Under the pieces are notes generated by a model. That model was given only the letters and a program-made list of their open reading frames with translations. It made no database searches and was not told where the DNA came from. Of a stretch of DNA of 64,000 nt, positions 17,195-26,519 are shown in pieces (positions within the stretch are counted from its first letter, which is position 1; every line of letters begins with the position of its first letter). Both the position numbers and the translations under genes were made by a program. Source of the stretch: Saprospiraceae bacterium (GTDB taxonomy: Bacteria > Bacteroidota > Bacteroidia > Chitinophagales > Saprospiraceae); the NCBI GenBank assembly GCA_029263015.1, contig JAJCYI010000242.1, positions 1 to 64,000 on the forward strand, given 5' to 3'.

Positions 17195-17250
17195 TTTAGT
17201 GATTAGTGATTAGTGATTATAAGAAATTAGAAATTAGAAATTCACGTTTT
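17195..17250. repeat. heptamer array (GTGATTA / AAATTAG)
   Basis: AGTGATTAGTGATTAGTGAT is followed by AAATTAGAAATTAGAAATT: two adjacent 7-bp arrays, between the SDR stop and the CurA-like start. Confidence 0.7.
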
Positions 17251-17280
17251 TAATTATCAGGTTTTATTTTATTTAAATTA

Positions 17281-18036
17281 TCACGCCATCATTCCGCCGT
17301 CAACAGGCAATGCATGACCAGTAATAAATTTGGAATTATCGGAACTCAACCACATAATCGCTTCTCCAATTTCTTCTGGTTGTCCAAAACGGCCAAGTGG
17401 GATTCCTCTCATTAATTTTTCATCGAGGCCCTCTTTTGAATCCAACAACTGTTGGAACAATGCGGAATGGGTAAATACGGGACATATTGCATTCACCCGG
17501 ATGTTTTTTCTTGCATATTCGAGCGCAGCCGTTTTTGTCATACCGATTACCGCATGTTTGCTGGCTACATAAGATAAATTATTCGACAATCCACGCAACC
17601 CAGCAATGGATGATATATTTATTATACTGCCCCCTCCCTGTTTCAACATTTGTTGGATTTCGAATTTCATGCAATAAAAAACACCTGTTTGATTTACGGC
17701 AATTACATCGTCCCAGTCGTCAAGTGGATGTACATGTGTTTTGGCCAAAGCCTTTGCCCCGATTCCCGCATTATTTACCGCGATATCAATGCTACCAAAC
17801 TGTTTGACAGTCTCGTCCATTAAATGTTCGACCTCGTCGCAATTAGCAACATTGGCTTTGATGAAGATGGCCTTGCCATTATTTTTTTTAATTAAATTAA
17901 ATGTTTCGTTACCACCTTTTTCATTAATATCCGAAACAACTACATTTGCTCCTTTTTCAGCATATAACAATGCAGTCGAACGGCCTATCCCAGAACCAGA
18001 ACCAGTTATTAAAACAGTTTTATTTTTAAAATTCAT
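17281..18036 (-). CDS. short-chain dehydrogenase/reductase
   Basis: 251 residues, classical SDR. The Rossmann motif is T-G-S-G-S-G-I-G-R-S near the start, followed by N-N-A-G-I-G, the catalytic Ser in I-N-I-S-S-I-A-G, and Y-V-A-S-K (Tyr-x3-Lys). The C-terminus ends in the usual F-I-T-G-H-A-L-P-V-D-G-G. Asp after the second strand (V-S-D-I-N) favours NAD. It is one of three SDRs in the acyl-CoA block; a 3-hydroxyacyl-CoA or secondary-alcohol dehydrogenase role fits the context but is not proven. Confidence 0.85.
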   Translation of the reverse strand: MNFKNKTVLITGSGSGIGRSTALLYAEKGANVVVSDINEKGGNETFNLIKKNNGKAIFIKANVANCDEVEHLMDETVKQFGSIDIAVNNAGIGAKALAKTHVHPLDDWDDVIAVNQTGVFYCMKFEIQQMLKQGGGSIINISSIAGLRGLSNNLSYVASKHAVIGMTKTAALEYARKNIRVNAICPVFTHSALFQQLLDSKEGLDEKLMRGIPLGRFGQPEEIGEAIMWLSSDNSKFITGHALPVDGGMMA

Positions 18037-18087
18037 TTATTAAATTTTGATTGTAACGGGGTGGACAATTTTTAATTTGTCGCTTAT

Positions 18088-19158
18088 TCAACCATATAAA
18101 TCATCAATCCGGTTTTTCTGAACAGCCTGCCACGCCGTATTAATAAATGCCATTGTCGCTTTGTTTAAATTGGCAAACCGTTCATCCTTTGTATATCCTT
18201 TTTTATAACGGTAATATATCTGCTGTGCGATCGCAGCAATTTTAAAAAGGCCATAAGCATAATAAAACACTAGATGGGAAACCTTTCTTCCACTTTTATT
18301 TTCATATGCTTCTACCAATTCCATTCGGCCCGGATTGCCCGGTTCAGTGGTGCTCATCGGCAGACCCATTTTTAAAAAATCAGGGTCATCGGCAGTAAAC
18401 CAATAACTTAGGGATGTGCCCAAATCCATCAATGGATCGCCGAGGGTACACATTTCCCAATCCAAAACCGCAGTTACTTTACTCCAATCATTTCTCGAAA
18501 AAACAATATTATCGTATTTAAAATCATTGTGGATCAAGGTGGAGGTATATTCTTTTGGTTGGTTTTCTTCGAGCCATTTCATCGTTTTTTCTGCGCTTGG
18601 GATATCATCGGTAGCTGCCTTTAAATACTGCCTTCCCCAATTAATGACTTGCCTTTCCACATATCCTTCCGGCCTGCCCAAATCTTCCAGTCCAACGGAT
18701 TTATAATCTATGTTGTGCAATTCCACAAATGCATCGAGCCATGCATTTGAAATAACTTTAAAATCATTTTCGGAAATATTTAATTGTTTTAAATTATGAG
18801 GACGGATTATTCTGCCATCCACTTTTTCCATCATATAAAAAGGACTTCCGATAATTTCTTCATTTTCTGTATAAATATAGGTTTTGGGCGCTTTATTGAA
18901 TACGGGATTTAATTTGGATAATACTTTATACTCCCGACCCATATCATGCCCTCTTTTCACGGCACCAAAGGGGGGGCGACGCAGGACGTATTCTTTTTCC
19001 TCAATTTCTATGGAATAAGTCAAATTGGAATAGCCGCCTGGAAATTGCTCGACAATTAAAGGACTGTTTTTATCCTTTATGATATTATTTTCAAAAAGGA
19101 ATTTCCTGAGGGTGTCCTCTTTTAATTCTTCTCCTTTTCTTACTTTTTGATTTGACAT
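18088..19158 (-). CDS. APH-family kinase (ACAD10/11 N-domain / LvaA type)
   Basis: 356 residues of the aminoglycoside-phosphotransferase fold. The nucleotide lobe has P-G-G-Y-S-N-L-T-Y-S and Y-V-L-R-R-P-P. The catalytic loop is L-I-H-N-D-F-K-Y-D-N, and the metal-binding motif is V-L-D-W-E-M-C-T-L-G-D-P. The same domain forms the N-terminal half of mammalian ACAD10/11 and the stand-alone kinase LvaA of Pseudomonas levulinate catabolism, which phosphorylate 4-hydroxyacyl-CoA. An ACAD11-type dehydrogenase lies immediately upstream on the same strand, strongly suggesting the same chemistry. A hairpin lies 15 bp before the start. Confidence 0.87.
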   Translation of the reverse strand: MSNQKVRKGEELKEDTLRKFLFENNIIKDKNSPLIVEQFPGGYSNLTYSIEIEEKEYVLRRPPFGAVKRGHDMGREYKVLSKLNPVFNKAPKTYIYTENEEIIGSPFYMMEKVDGRIIRPHNLKQLNISENDFKVISNAWLDAFVELHNIDYKSVGLEDLGRPEGYVERQVINWGRQYLKAATDDIPSAEKTMKWLEENQPKEYTSTLIHNDFKYDNIVFSRNDWSKVTAVLDWEMCTLGDPLMDLGTSLSYWFTADDPDFLKMGLPMSTTEPGNPGRMELVEAYENKSGRKVSHLVFYYAYGLFKIAAIAQQIYYRYKKGYTKDERFANLNKATMAFINTAWQAVQKNRIDDLYG

Positions 19159-19173
19159 AAAATGAAAATGCGA

Positions 19174-19205
19174 GGTGTCGGACGCTTTTAGAAGCGTCCG
19201 ACACC
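19174..19205. repeat. palindrome between the kinase and ACAD genes
   Basis: Arms GGTGTCGGACGCTT / AAGCGTCCGACACC with a 4-nt TTAG loop. It resembles the GCGACGC family in its GACGCTTTTAGAAGCGTC core but is distinct at the ends. It lies 15 bp upstream of the kinase start and 10 bp after the dehydrogenase stop. Confidence 0.75.
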
Positions 19206-19215
19206 GGATGTTCTT

Positions 19216-20442
19216 TTAATCAAACTCACCATTCAAAACGGCTTTTACCGTATTTCTTCCCAATTGGTACATGTGTACTTCGTCCGGCCCATCTGCCAAG
19301 CGGATCATGCGGGCAGCTGCGAAAAAACCTGCCAACGGAATATCGCTGCTTACTCCCAATCCACCGTGAGCTTGCATCGCCCGGTCGATGACATTTTGTG
19401 CCATTGTCGGAGCAACGATTTTTATCATCGCAATTAAATCACGAGCACCCTTGTTTTCGAACCGATCCATTTTATCGGCAGCAGATAACGTCAGCAAGCG
19501 AGCCTGTTCAATTTCACAGCGGGACTTGGCAATATCCTGACGGATGCTACTGAAATCTTTTATTGCCCGACCAAAAACCACTCGTTCCGACACCCTGCGG
19601 CACATCATTTCCAACGAACGTTGTGCCATCCCAATGAGCCTCATGCAATGGTGGATGCGGCCTGGGCCAAGGCGGCCCTGAGCTATTTCAAAACCCCTGC
19701 CTTCCCCGAGTAAAAGGTTCTCTTTCGGCACCCGCACGTTGTCCAATAATATCTCCGCATGGCCTTCTGGCGAATCGTTGTAACCTAATAGATTAAGGTG
19801 TCTCAGCACTTTTAGGCCCGGAGTATCCATCGGTACAAGTATCATGCTTTGCTGCACATGCCGTTGGGCTTCAGGGTCGGTTTTTCCCATCACGATAGCA
19901 ACTTTGCAATGCGGATCCATACCACCAGATGACCACCATTTGCGACCGTTTATTATATATCCGTCGCCGTCACGAACGATGGAAGTTTCGATATTGGTCG
20001 CATCAGAAGAAGCCACATCCGGCTCGGTCATAAGGAAGGCAGAGCGCATTTTTCCGTCCATCAATGGCTTGAGCCATTGCGCTTGTTGCGCAGGCGTTCC
20101 GTATTTTGCCAGCACCTCCATATTACCTGTATCGGGTGCAGAGCAATTGAACACCTCCGATGCCCACCGCACTTTTCCCATCTGCTCGGCGAGCGGTGCA
20201 TATTCCAAATTAGTGAGACCAGGGCTTAAGTCGCCATAATTATTTGGAAGAAATAAATTCCACAACCCTTCTCCCCTTGCCTGTTCTTTTAAATACTCAA
20301 GCTTGGGCCACCTTTTCCATATATTCTCTGGATCCAGCACAAAATCATTGTATTCCTTTTCATACGGATAAATATGGGCATTCATAAATGCCTTTAATTT
20401 ATTTTGGAGAGATATGGATTTTTCTGTGTATTCGAAATTCAT
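19216..20442 (-). CDS. acyl-CoA dehydrogenase, ACAD11 / LvaC type
   Basis: 408 residues with the three ACAD regions: the helical N-domain, a beta middle domain ([27 protein letters not shown]), and the C-terminal helical domain ([19 protein letters not shown]). The usual Y-E-G-T catalytic motif is replaced by L-A-D-G-P-D-E-V-H, as in ACAD10/11 relatives. These act on phosphorylated 4-hydroxyacyl-CoA or long/branched acyl-CoA. FAD-dependent and cytoplasmic. Its pairing with the adjacent APH kinase is the key context. Confidence 0.9.
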   Translation of the reverse strand: MNFEYTEKSISLQNKLKAFMNAHIYPYEKEYNDFVLDPENIWKRWPKLEYLKEQARGEGLWNLFLPNNYGDLSPGLTNLEYAPLAEQMGKVRWASEVFNCSAPDTGNMEVLAKYGTPAQQAQWLKPLMDGKMRSAFLMTEPDVASSDATNIETSIVRDGDGYIINGRKWWSSGGMDPHCKVAIVMGKTDPEAQRHVQQSMILVPMDTPGLKVLRHLNLLGYNDSPEGHAEILLDNVRVPKENLLLGEGRGFEIAQGRLGPGRIHHCMRLIGMAQRSLEMMCRRVSERVVFGRAIKDFSSIRQDIAKSRCEIEQARLLTLSAADKMDRFENKGARDLIAMIKIVAPTMAQNVIDRAMQAHGGLGVSSDIPLAGFFAAARMIRLADGPDEVHMYQLGRNTVKAVLNGEFD

Positions 20443-20520
20443 TTTTTGATTGTTGATTGATAATATTTAATTGATAGTTTCCACGGCAAATAATTCATAA
20501 ATTATAAATAATAAATTAAT

Positions 20521-21294
20521 TCACCCTGCTATCAAATATCCACCATCCACAGTATATATTCCACCCGTCATATACGATCCAGCTTCTGAGGCCAACAACA
20601 CCGCTAAACCCGTCATTTCATTTGGTATGGCCATGCGGCCACTGGGTAAAGTTTTTTTAATTTTGGCCATTAATTTTTCATTGGTCCACAATGCTTCACT
20701 CAATTTCGTTTTTACCAATCCCGGACATATAGCATTGCTTCGGATGCCATGTCTGCCCCATTCTTTTGCCTGGTTTTTTGTGAGCATCAATACCGCCGCT
20801 TTGCTCATACTATAAAGTCCCAAACCAAATCCAGGATGCAAACCTTCGACCGAACTTATATTTATAATAGATCCCCCTCCCCGCTTTTTCATTTCTGGCA
20901 TACATATATTCGACAGCGCCCAAATTGCTTTCACATTGACATTAATCAATTTGTCAAATGCATCCTCTGACGCATTTTCTATTGGGCCATAAACTGGGTT
21001 TATTCCCGCATTATTTATCAATATGTCCACTCCACCAAAATGGGTAACAGTTTTATCAACTAAATTTTTTCGCTGCTCTGAATTTGCGACATGGCAAGCA
21101 ATCCCGGTGGCATCCAAGCCATCGCTTTTGAATTTTGCTGCGACCTCGTCACACGCATCTTGTTTGCGGCTGCTGATGACAACTTTTGCGCCGTTTTCCG
21201 CCAACGCCCGTGCCATTGCTTCACCGATTCCTTTGCTCGAACCAGTGATAATAGCCACTTTTCCAGTGAGGTTGAAATTTGCTGTATTGGTCAT
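20521..21294 (-). CDS. short-chain dehydrogenase/reductase
   Basis: 257 residues. The cofactor motif is T-G-S-S-K-G-I-G-E-A (Arg/Lys after strand 2, S-S-R-K-Q, favours NADP). N-N-A-G-I-N-P, I-N-I-S-S-V-E-G and the catalytic Y-S-M-S-K follow, and it ends Y-M-T-G-G-I-Y-T-V-D-G-G-Y. This pattern resembles DHRS4-like and LvaD-like dehydrogenases found beside ACAD11-type genes. The substrate is inferred only from neighbours. Confidence 0.86.
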   Translation of the reverse strand: MTNTANFNLTGKVAIITGSSKGIGEAMARALAENGAKVVISSRKQDACDEVAAKFKSDGLDATGIACHVANSEQRKNLVDKTVTHFGGVDILINNAGINPVYGPIENASEDAFDKLINVNVKAIWALSNICMPEMKKRGGGSIINISSVEGLHPGFGLGLYSMSKAAVLMLTKNQAKEWGRHGIRSNAICPGLVKTKLSEALWTNEKLMAKIKKTLPSGRMAIPNEMTGLAVLLASEAGSYMTGGIYTVDGGYLIAG

Positions 21295-21302
21295 AATTGA
21301 AT

Positions 21303-21348
21303 TGGTTGTTGGTTTTTAGTTGTTAGTTTTTAGTTTTTAGTTTTTGGA
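21303..21348. repeat. heptamer array (TTTTAGT)
   Basis: About six units of the 7-bp TTTTTAG / TTGTTAG type just upstream of the SDR start, matching the array at 8991. A C run (10 C) follows at about 21373-21382. Confidence 0.75.
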
Positions 21349-21423
21349 GAACGCCATAGGATTACAAGTGCCCCCCCCCGTTAAGCCATTAAACCTATAA
21401 ACCTATAAACCATCATACCCCTC

Positions 21424-21879
21424 TCACTCAAACAATAACGAAATAAAAGTCCCGACACAGGCAGGTTTTTCTGCTCCATGTATTTCCATGGTGCAGTCCC
21501 AGAATATCCTGACCCCATTCGGTCCTTGTTTTCTAATTTGTGCGACTTTGGTCAACAAACGAATATGGCAACCAACGGGAACTGGGTGCGGGAAGCGCAC
21601 TTTTTCCAATCCATAATTCACGCCTAATTTTGCGGATTTAACCTCCACGCCATCCATGATAAATTTGGACAACATGGAAACGGAGAAAAAGCCATGTGCG
21701 ATCGGCCCACCAAATGGCGATTCTTTTTTCGCCCGTTCGGCATCTACATGTATCCACTGGAAATCTTGCGTGGCGGAGGCAAAATCATTGACCATCTGCT
21801 GGGTGACTTCAAGCCACTCTGAGGGCGGTAAATCTTTCCCCTCCATTTTACGGAAGTCTGCTATGTTTTCGAATTTCAT
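21424..21879 (-). CDS. MaoC-like (R)-specific enoyl-CoA hydratase
   Basis: 151 residues of the hot-dog-fold MaoC dehydratase family. The hydratase-2 motif is D-F-Q-W-I-H-V-D-A-E-R-A, then P-F-G-G-P-I-A-H-G-F-F-S-V-S-M; the D...H pair is catalytic. Length is right for the stand-alone enzyme. It hydrates trans-2-enoyl-CoA to (R)-3-hydroxyacyl-CoA. It sits between two SDR genes, one of which could oxidise the product. Confidence 0.9.
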   Translation of the reverse strand: MKFENIADFRKMEGKDLPPSEWLEVTQQMVNDFASATQDFQWIHVDAERAKKESPFGGPIAHGFFSVSMLSKFIMDGVEVKSAKLGVNYGLEKVRFPHPVPVGCHIRLLTKVAQIRKQGPNGVRIFWDCTMEIHGAEKPACVGTFISLLFE

Positions 21880-21884
21880 GGATT

Positions 21885-21938
21885 CATGGTTTCATAGTTT
21901 CACTGTTTCATGAAACCATGGAACAGTGAAACCAGGGA
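21885..21938. repeat. palindromic TTTCA-rich spacer
   Basis: TTTCACTGTTTCATGAAACC, then ATGGAACAGTGAAACC: the arms TTTCACTGTT and AACAGTGAAA pair around TCATGAAACCATGG. Heptamer-like GTTTCAT / GTTTCAC repeats lie on the left side. It fills the gap between the MaoC start and the FabG-like stop. Confidence 0.55.
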
Positions 21939-21941
21939 AAT

Positions 21942-22679
21942 TCACCTCGACCAACCACCATCTATTGTCAAGCATATTCCTGAGACAAACCTTGCTTCAT
22001 CTGAGGCCAGATATAAATAACCATAGGCTATGTCAATAGGGTCGGCCAAGAGGCGAAGCGGGATATTGTCTTTGATGTTGGCGAGATGTTCTTTTGGAAT
22101 CTTTGCGGTCATTTCTGTTTGTGTAAATCCGGGTGCGATGCAATTGGCGGTGATGCCATATTTGCCAAATTCCAGCGTCCAGGTTTTTGCCATGGCGATG
22201 ACACCAGCTTTGGTAGCAGAATAATTGGTCTGCCCAAAATTGCCGCGCAGACCGACATTAGATGCTGCTGAAACAATACGACCCCAACCATTTTTCCTCA
22301 TATATGGCACGACCGCTTTTGTACAATTAAATACGCCCGTTAAATTCACATCAATGACTGACTGCCATTCTTCGTCGGTCATTTTCATTAAGGTCCGGTC
22401 ACGGGTTATGCCAGCATTATTTATCAGAATATCAATGCGGCCATATATTTCGGAAATATATTTGGCATTTTCCTGAATAGCTGTTTTGTCCGTCACCGAT
22501 ATTTTGAAATATTCAGCTTTTCCCCCTGTAGAATTTATTTCTTCAGCGGTTTCTTTTCCTTCCTCCAGTAAATCCCAAATCATAACTGTTGCACCTTCTT
22601 TGGCAAACAATTTACAAATGGCCTTACCGATTCCCCTTGCGCCGCCAGTGACGATGGCAATTTTATTTTTTAATCTCAT
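21942..22679 (-). CDS. 3-oxoacyl-ACP reductase-like SDR
   Basis: 245 residues from the ATG at 22679; the in-frame extension upstream to 22775 is palindrome sequence. Classical SDR motifs: T-G-G-A-R-G-I-G-K-A, N-N-A-G-I-T-R-D, S-A-A-S-N-V-G and Y-S-A-T-K-A-G. It closes with F-V-S-G-I-C-L-T-I-D-G-G. N-N-A-G-I-T-R-D is typical of FabG/PhaB enzymes acting on 3-oxoacyl thioesters. The catabolic surroundings suggest it works on CoA esters rather than ACP. Confidence 0.87.
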   Translation of the reverse strand: MRLKNKIAIVTGGARGIGKAICKLFAKEGATVMIWDLLEEGKETAEEINSTGGKAEYFKISVTDKTAIQENAKYISEIYGRIDILINNAGITRDRTLMKMTDEEWQSVIDVNLTGVFNCTKAVVPYMRKNGWGRIVSAASNVGLRGNFGQTNYSATKAGVIAMAKTWTLEFGKYGITANCIAPGFTQTEMTAKIPKEHLANIKDNIPLRLLADPIDIAYGYLYLASDEARFVSGICLTIDGGWSR

Positions 22680-22692
22680 AATCGAAATTGGA

Positions 22693-22748
22693 AATTGGAA
22701 ATTAGAAACTGGTAATTGAGTTAAATTTCCAGTTTCTAATTTCCAATT
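22693..22748. repeat. palindrome filling the SDR-synthetase gap
   Basis: Perfect 20-bp arms AATTGGAAATTAGAAACTGG (22693-22712) and its complement (22729-22748), with a 16-nt loop. It occupies nearly the whole gap: 13 bp from one start and 4 bp from the other stop. The arms are made of the GAAATTA / GGAAATT heptamer theme. Confidence 0.75.
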
Positions 22749-22752
22749 TTTA

Positions 22753-24579
22753 TTACCCTCCATATATTTGGTCAATATCCGATTTAAATTTCTCCGAGAT
22801 GACCCTCCGCTTTAGTTTTAATGTTGGGGTCAACTCAGCATCAGCGCCATCCTCGTGACTGGGCAACCAAGCCTTGGAGATAAGCGAGAATTTTTTGATC
22901 TGTTCAATATGACTAAAATCAGGGTTGTACTTATTGATTATTTCTTGAAAACAATCACAAACTTTTTCATGCTCGCAAACAGTCGACAGGTCGCTCCATT
23001 CTACCCCGTTTTCTGAACACCAATTTTTAAGTGCAGGCTCGGACGGTACAATTAAAGCAGAAACATATTTTTGCCGGTCTCCGATCACCATCATTTGTTC
23101 AATCAAAAAACTCTCCTTGAAACGATTTTCAATCGGCGCTGGAGCGACGTATTTCCCACCGGAAGTTTTTAATAGTTCTTTTTTTCGATCGGTTATTTTA
23201 AGGAATTGATTTCCACCTGCACCAGTTATGAATTTTCCAATATCACCCGTGCAGAACCAACGTTTCCCATCCAATTCCTTAAATACTTTTGCATTGGCTT
23301 CTGGGTTGTTGTAATAGCCTTTCATTATGTTTGGTCCATGCGCTAAAATTTCACCTTCGTTTTCTTTGTAGTCGCCGTCTGAATCATCAATTTTTATTTC
23401 TACTTTATCAATAGTAGGCCCAACCGAACCTAAATGAGCACCATTTTTATTAAAATTATTTACCGTCAAAGTAGGTGAAGTTTCGGTCAAGCCATATCCT
23501 TCCCTGACCGGAATCCCTGCTGCATTAAACACCTGTAATATTTTATAAGAACAAGGTGCTGCTCCGGTAACGATCCCTTTTAAATTGCCGCCGAGTGCCG
23601 CCCTCCATTTACTGAATATCAATTTATCGGCGAGCTTCCATTTAATGGCATCAAATCCTGAAGTTTTTTTATTTAATTCATAATTATCAGCAAGGCTGAG
23701 CGCCCAAAAAAACAATTTCTTTTTGCTCCCTTGCAAGGCAAGTCCTTTATTGTAAATGGCTTCATATATTTTTTCCAGGAGCCTTGGCACCGTGGTAAAA
23801 AATACAGGTTTCACCTCAGCCATATCGCCAGTTGGTCCAGATAAATTATCCGTCCCTGTAAAATGAACGGAGATACTTTTATTCATGTAGCAAAAAGAAG
23901 CGGCCCTTTCAAAAACATGGCATAAAGGCAAAAAACTCAATACGTTTTCACCGGCCGAGACGGGCATCATTGCGGAAGTTTCATTAACAACATGGACAAT
24001 GTTGGTATGCGTCAACATGACTCCTTTTGGGTTGCCCGTTGTGCCCGAAGTATAAATAATAGTGGCGAGGTCATCCGGCTGAACTGTTTTTTTTATTTTA
24101 TTGACTTCATCAAGGTTGTCTTCCGAAAAAGTAGATTGCCAATATGGCTTATCTCCTTCCTTATCAAACTTATAAATAGCCTGAAGAGATGGCACATTTG
24201 GTTGCGCTTTCAGTAATTTTTCATATAAATCCATTGCCCCGCAAAATGCCATTTTACATTCTGAATCGTTTAAAATATATTCATATTCACGCGGGGAAAT
24301 AGTTGGATACAATGGCACAGAAACCATCCCGGCCATTTGTGCAGCCAAGTCCATAATCACCCATTCAGGCCGGTTTTTATAACTCGCTATGGCAACCCTA
24401 TCTCCTTTCTCCAAGCCTGCACCAATAAGGCCAGAGGCTGCCCGTTCGGCCATGTCGATAATTTCATCTGTACTGTAAAACAGCCATTTCCCATCTTTGC
24501 CACGGCGGCCCATGGATTGTTCTAAAGAATGATTGTTTTTTTGGTGATAGATGTAGTCGAAAAGCCTGGTTGGATTCAT
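22753..24579 (-). CDS. long-chain acyl-CoA synthetase (AMP-forming)
   Basis: 608 residues of the ANL superfamily. The P-loop-like motif is I-I-Y-T-S-G-T-T-G-N-P-K-G-V. Further motifs are R-E-G-Y-G-L-T-E-T-S-P, the G-D-I-G-K-F hinge region with I-T-D-R-K-K-E-L-L-K-T-S-G-G-K, and a C-terminal K-L-K-R-R. Length and motif spacing match bacterial FadD15-like/long-chain synthetases. It activates free fatty acids to CoA esters for the neighbouring dehydrogenases and hydratases. Confidence 0.92.
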   Translation of the reverse strand: MNPTRLFDYIYHQKNNHSLEQSMGRRGKDGKWLFYSTDEIIDMAERAASGLIGAGLEKGDRVAIASYKNRPEWVIMDLAAQMAGMVSVPLYPTISPREYEYILNDSECKMAFCGAMDLYEKLLKAQPNVPSLQAIYKFDKEGDKPYWQSTFSEDNLDEVNKIKKTVQPDDLATIIYTSGTTGNPKGVMLTHTNIVHVVNETSAMMPVSAGENVLSFLPLCHVFERAASFCYMNKSISVHFTGTDNLSGPTGDMAEVKPVFFTTVPRLLEKIYEAIYNKGLALQGSKKKLFFWALSLADNYELNKKTSGFDAIKWKLADKLIFSKWRAALGGNLKGIVTGAAPCSYKILQVFNAAGIPVREGYGLTETSPTLTVNNFNKNGAHLGSVGPTIDKVEIKIDDSDGDYKENEGEILAHGPNIMKGYYNNPEANAKVFKELDGKRWFCTGDIGKFITGAGGNQFLKITDRKKELLKTSGGKYVAPAPIENRFKESFLIEQMMVIGDRQKYVSALIVPSEPALKNWCSENGVEWSDLSTVCEHEKVCDCFQEIINKYNPDFSHIEQIKKFSLISKAWLPSHEDGADAELTPTLKLKRRVISEKFKSDIDQIYGG

Positions 24580-24655
24580 TTTAATAAATTTATTATAGAT
24601 GAATGATGATTGATTGTTGGGTTAAATATATAACTCATAAATCACAATTCATAAA

Positions 24656-26470
24656 TCAAACAATGACCTCCTCCCCTTTCGCAACGGTCAACACTTCTTC
24701 GTCCATCAACACCTCAGCTAATCCCTGGGTTTTTGTCATTTCATATTTAAAGTAAAACTTCATGGCGTGGATTTTACTTTCGTAAAATGAATTTTCATAT
24801 TTAATATTCCCAGTCACCAATGCCTCTTTGGCCAAGGTGGCCATTTTCAACCATTGCCAGCCAGCAACAATGGTACTCATGAAATCCATAAAAATAGTGG
24901 CATCAGAAATGAACCTTTCAAAGTCACCCTTTTGCGCAAAAGCAGTCAAAAATTCCATGACATCAGCTATCCGTTTTAGGTTGATGCCCAGCGTTTTAGC
25001 ATAAGGTTTCAACTCGTCGTAGGCCATGGCTGACATGATGGTTCCATTTATTTCCTGCGCGAGCAGGTGTGCGCCCTTGCCGCCTTTCATCAGCATTTTC
25101 CGACCCAGCAGGTCAAGCGATTGGATGCCTGTAGTGCCTTCGTAAATTGCAAAAATCCGAATATCCCGAAGGTATTGCTGTAAAATATATTCAGAGCAAA
25201 AGCCATAGCCCCCGAGTACTTGCACCCCATTATTGGCGGACTCGATGCCCTTTTCCGATGGGAAAGTTTTCACGATCGGTGTCATCATTTCCAACAGAAG
25301 ATTATACTTTTTTTTCTCCTGATGGTCATTGGCGGCTTTCATTTTATCGTGATAATGTGCCCCCTGCATGACGATGCATATAGCACCTTCTGACAGGGCT
25401 TTTTGCAGCAGCAACATGCGCCGGACGTCGGGATGGTTGATGATGAGGGTCTGTTCGGCAGTCACATCTTTTTTGCCCGAACTTGCTATTTTCCTACCCT
25501 GCGGACGCTCGTTCGCATACTCCAACGAGGCATGGTAAGCCGCCATTGCGATGGCCGCAGCGCCCCTACCAACGGCAATCCTTGCGCCATTCATCATCTG
25601 GAACATGTATTTCAGACCATGATGAGCCTGCCCAATAAGCCAGCCTTGACAGTCGTCACTTTCACCGAACATGAGGTGGGCAGTACAGTAACCACGTTGC
25701 CCCATTTTTTGGAAATCGCCCGCCGTCACGACATCGTTGAATTCCAGGGAGCCATCTTCCGCTATGCGGTTTTTTGGCACCACAAAAAGCGAAATACCCT
25801 TCGTGCCAGCCGGCGCTCCGTCTATTCTCGCCAATACCAAGTGGATAAAATTGTCAGAATATTGATGGTCGCCACCGGAGATGAATATTTTCTGCCCATT
25901 CATTTTATAGGAGCCATCGGACTGCGGAGAAGCCGTGGTGGTCACATCTGAAAGGGAACTGCCTGCCTGGGGTTCAGTTAGGCACATCGTGCCGGCCCAC
26001 TCGCCCGTAAGCATGTGGGGAACATATTTTTCTTTTAGATTTTCCTCACCAAACGAGAGTATCAATTCCGCCGAACCAAGAGTTAGTCCAGGGTAGCCAA
26101 GCAGGTGGTTGTTGGCGGCCTCCATGATGGTATATGCAATTGTGTGAACGGCCAGCGGCAACTGCAGCCCACCATCTTCCATCTCGATTGGACTGGCAAT
26201 GATGCCCAATTCGCCCCCCTTTTTCATTACAGTTTCCACAACGGGGTGTACTATTATTTTTCCATCTTTAAAATAGGCCGGCTGGGTGTCCATTTCAACA
26301 AAATGCGGGTGGAGTTCCTTGTCTGAAAAATCTTTTACAGACTCCAAAAACAAATTGATGCTCTCCACATCGTGCTGGTTGTAATAATTGGAGGACAGCA
26401 CGGATTCCAACTCATGCACATCGAAGAGCTGGAATTTGAGGGTGTTTATGTCGATGTATTTCTTTGCCAT
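24656..26470 (-). CDS. acyl-CoA dehydrogenase, large (DmdC/FadE5-like)
   Basis: 604 residues, longer than the usual 380-400. It has an N-terminal extension of about 75 residues, the FAD-binding G-T-M-C-L-T-E-P-Q-A-G-S-S-L and K-I-F-I-S-G-G-D-H segments, the catalytic I-Y-E-G-T-T-G-I-Q near 435, and a C-terminal helical extension of about 130 residues. This layout is shared by FadE5 and 3-methylmercaptopropionyl-CoA dehydrogenase (DmdC). The chain-length preference cannot be read from sequence. It is the first enzyme gene after the MITE-like element at 26520. Confidence 0.9.
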   Translation of the reverse strand: MAKKYIDINTLKFQLFDVHELESVLSSNYYNQHDVESINLFLESVKDFSDKELHPHFVEMDTQPAYFKDGKIIVHPVVETVMKKGGELGIIASPIEMEDGGLQLPLAVHTIAYTIMEAANNHLLGYPGLTLGSAELILSFGEENLKEKYVPHMLTGEWAGTMCLTEPQAGSSLSDVTTTASPQSDGSYKMNGQKIFISGGDHQYSDNFIHLVLARIDGAPAGTKGISLFVVPKNRIAEDGSLEFNDVVTAGDFQKMGQRGYCTAHLMFGESDDCQGWLIGQAHHGLKYMFQMMNGARIAVGRGAAAIAMAAYHASLEYANERPQGRKIASSGKKDVTAEQTLIINHPDVRRMLLLQKALSEGAICIVMQGAHYHDKMKAANDHQEKKKYNLLLEMMTPIVKTFPSEKGIESANNGVQVLGGYGFCSEYILQQYLRDIRIFAIYEGTTGIQSLDLLGRKMLMKGGKGAHLLAQEINGTIMSAMAYDELKPYAKTLGINLKRIADVMEFLTAFAQKGDFERFISDATIFMDFMSTIVAGWQWLKMATLAKEALVTGNIKYENSFYESKIHAMKFYFKYEMTKTQGLAEVLMDEEVLTVAKGEEVIV

Positions 26471-26519
26471 TTTTTATTAGTTTTTTTTATTTAGGAGTCA
26501 GGGATTAGAGGGTCAGGGG

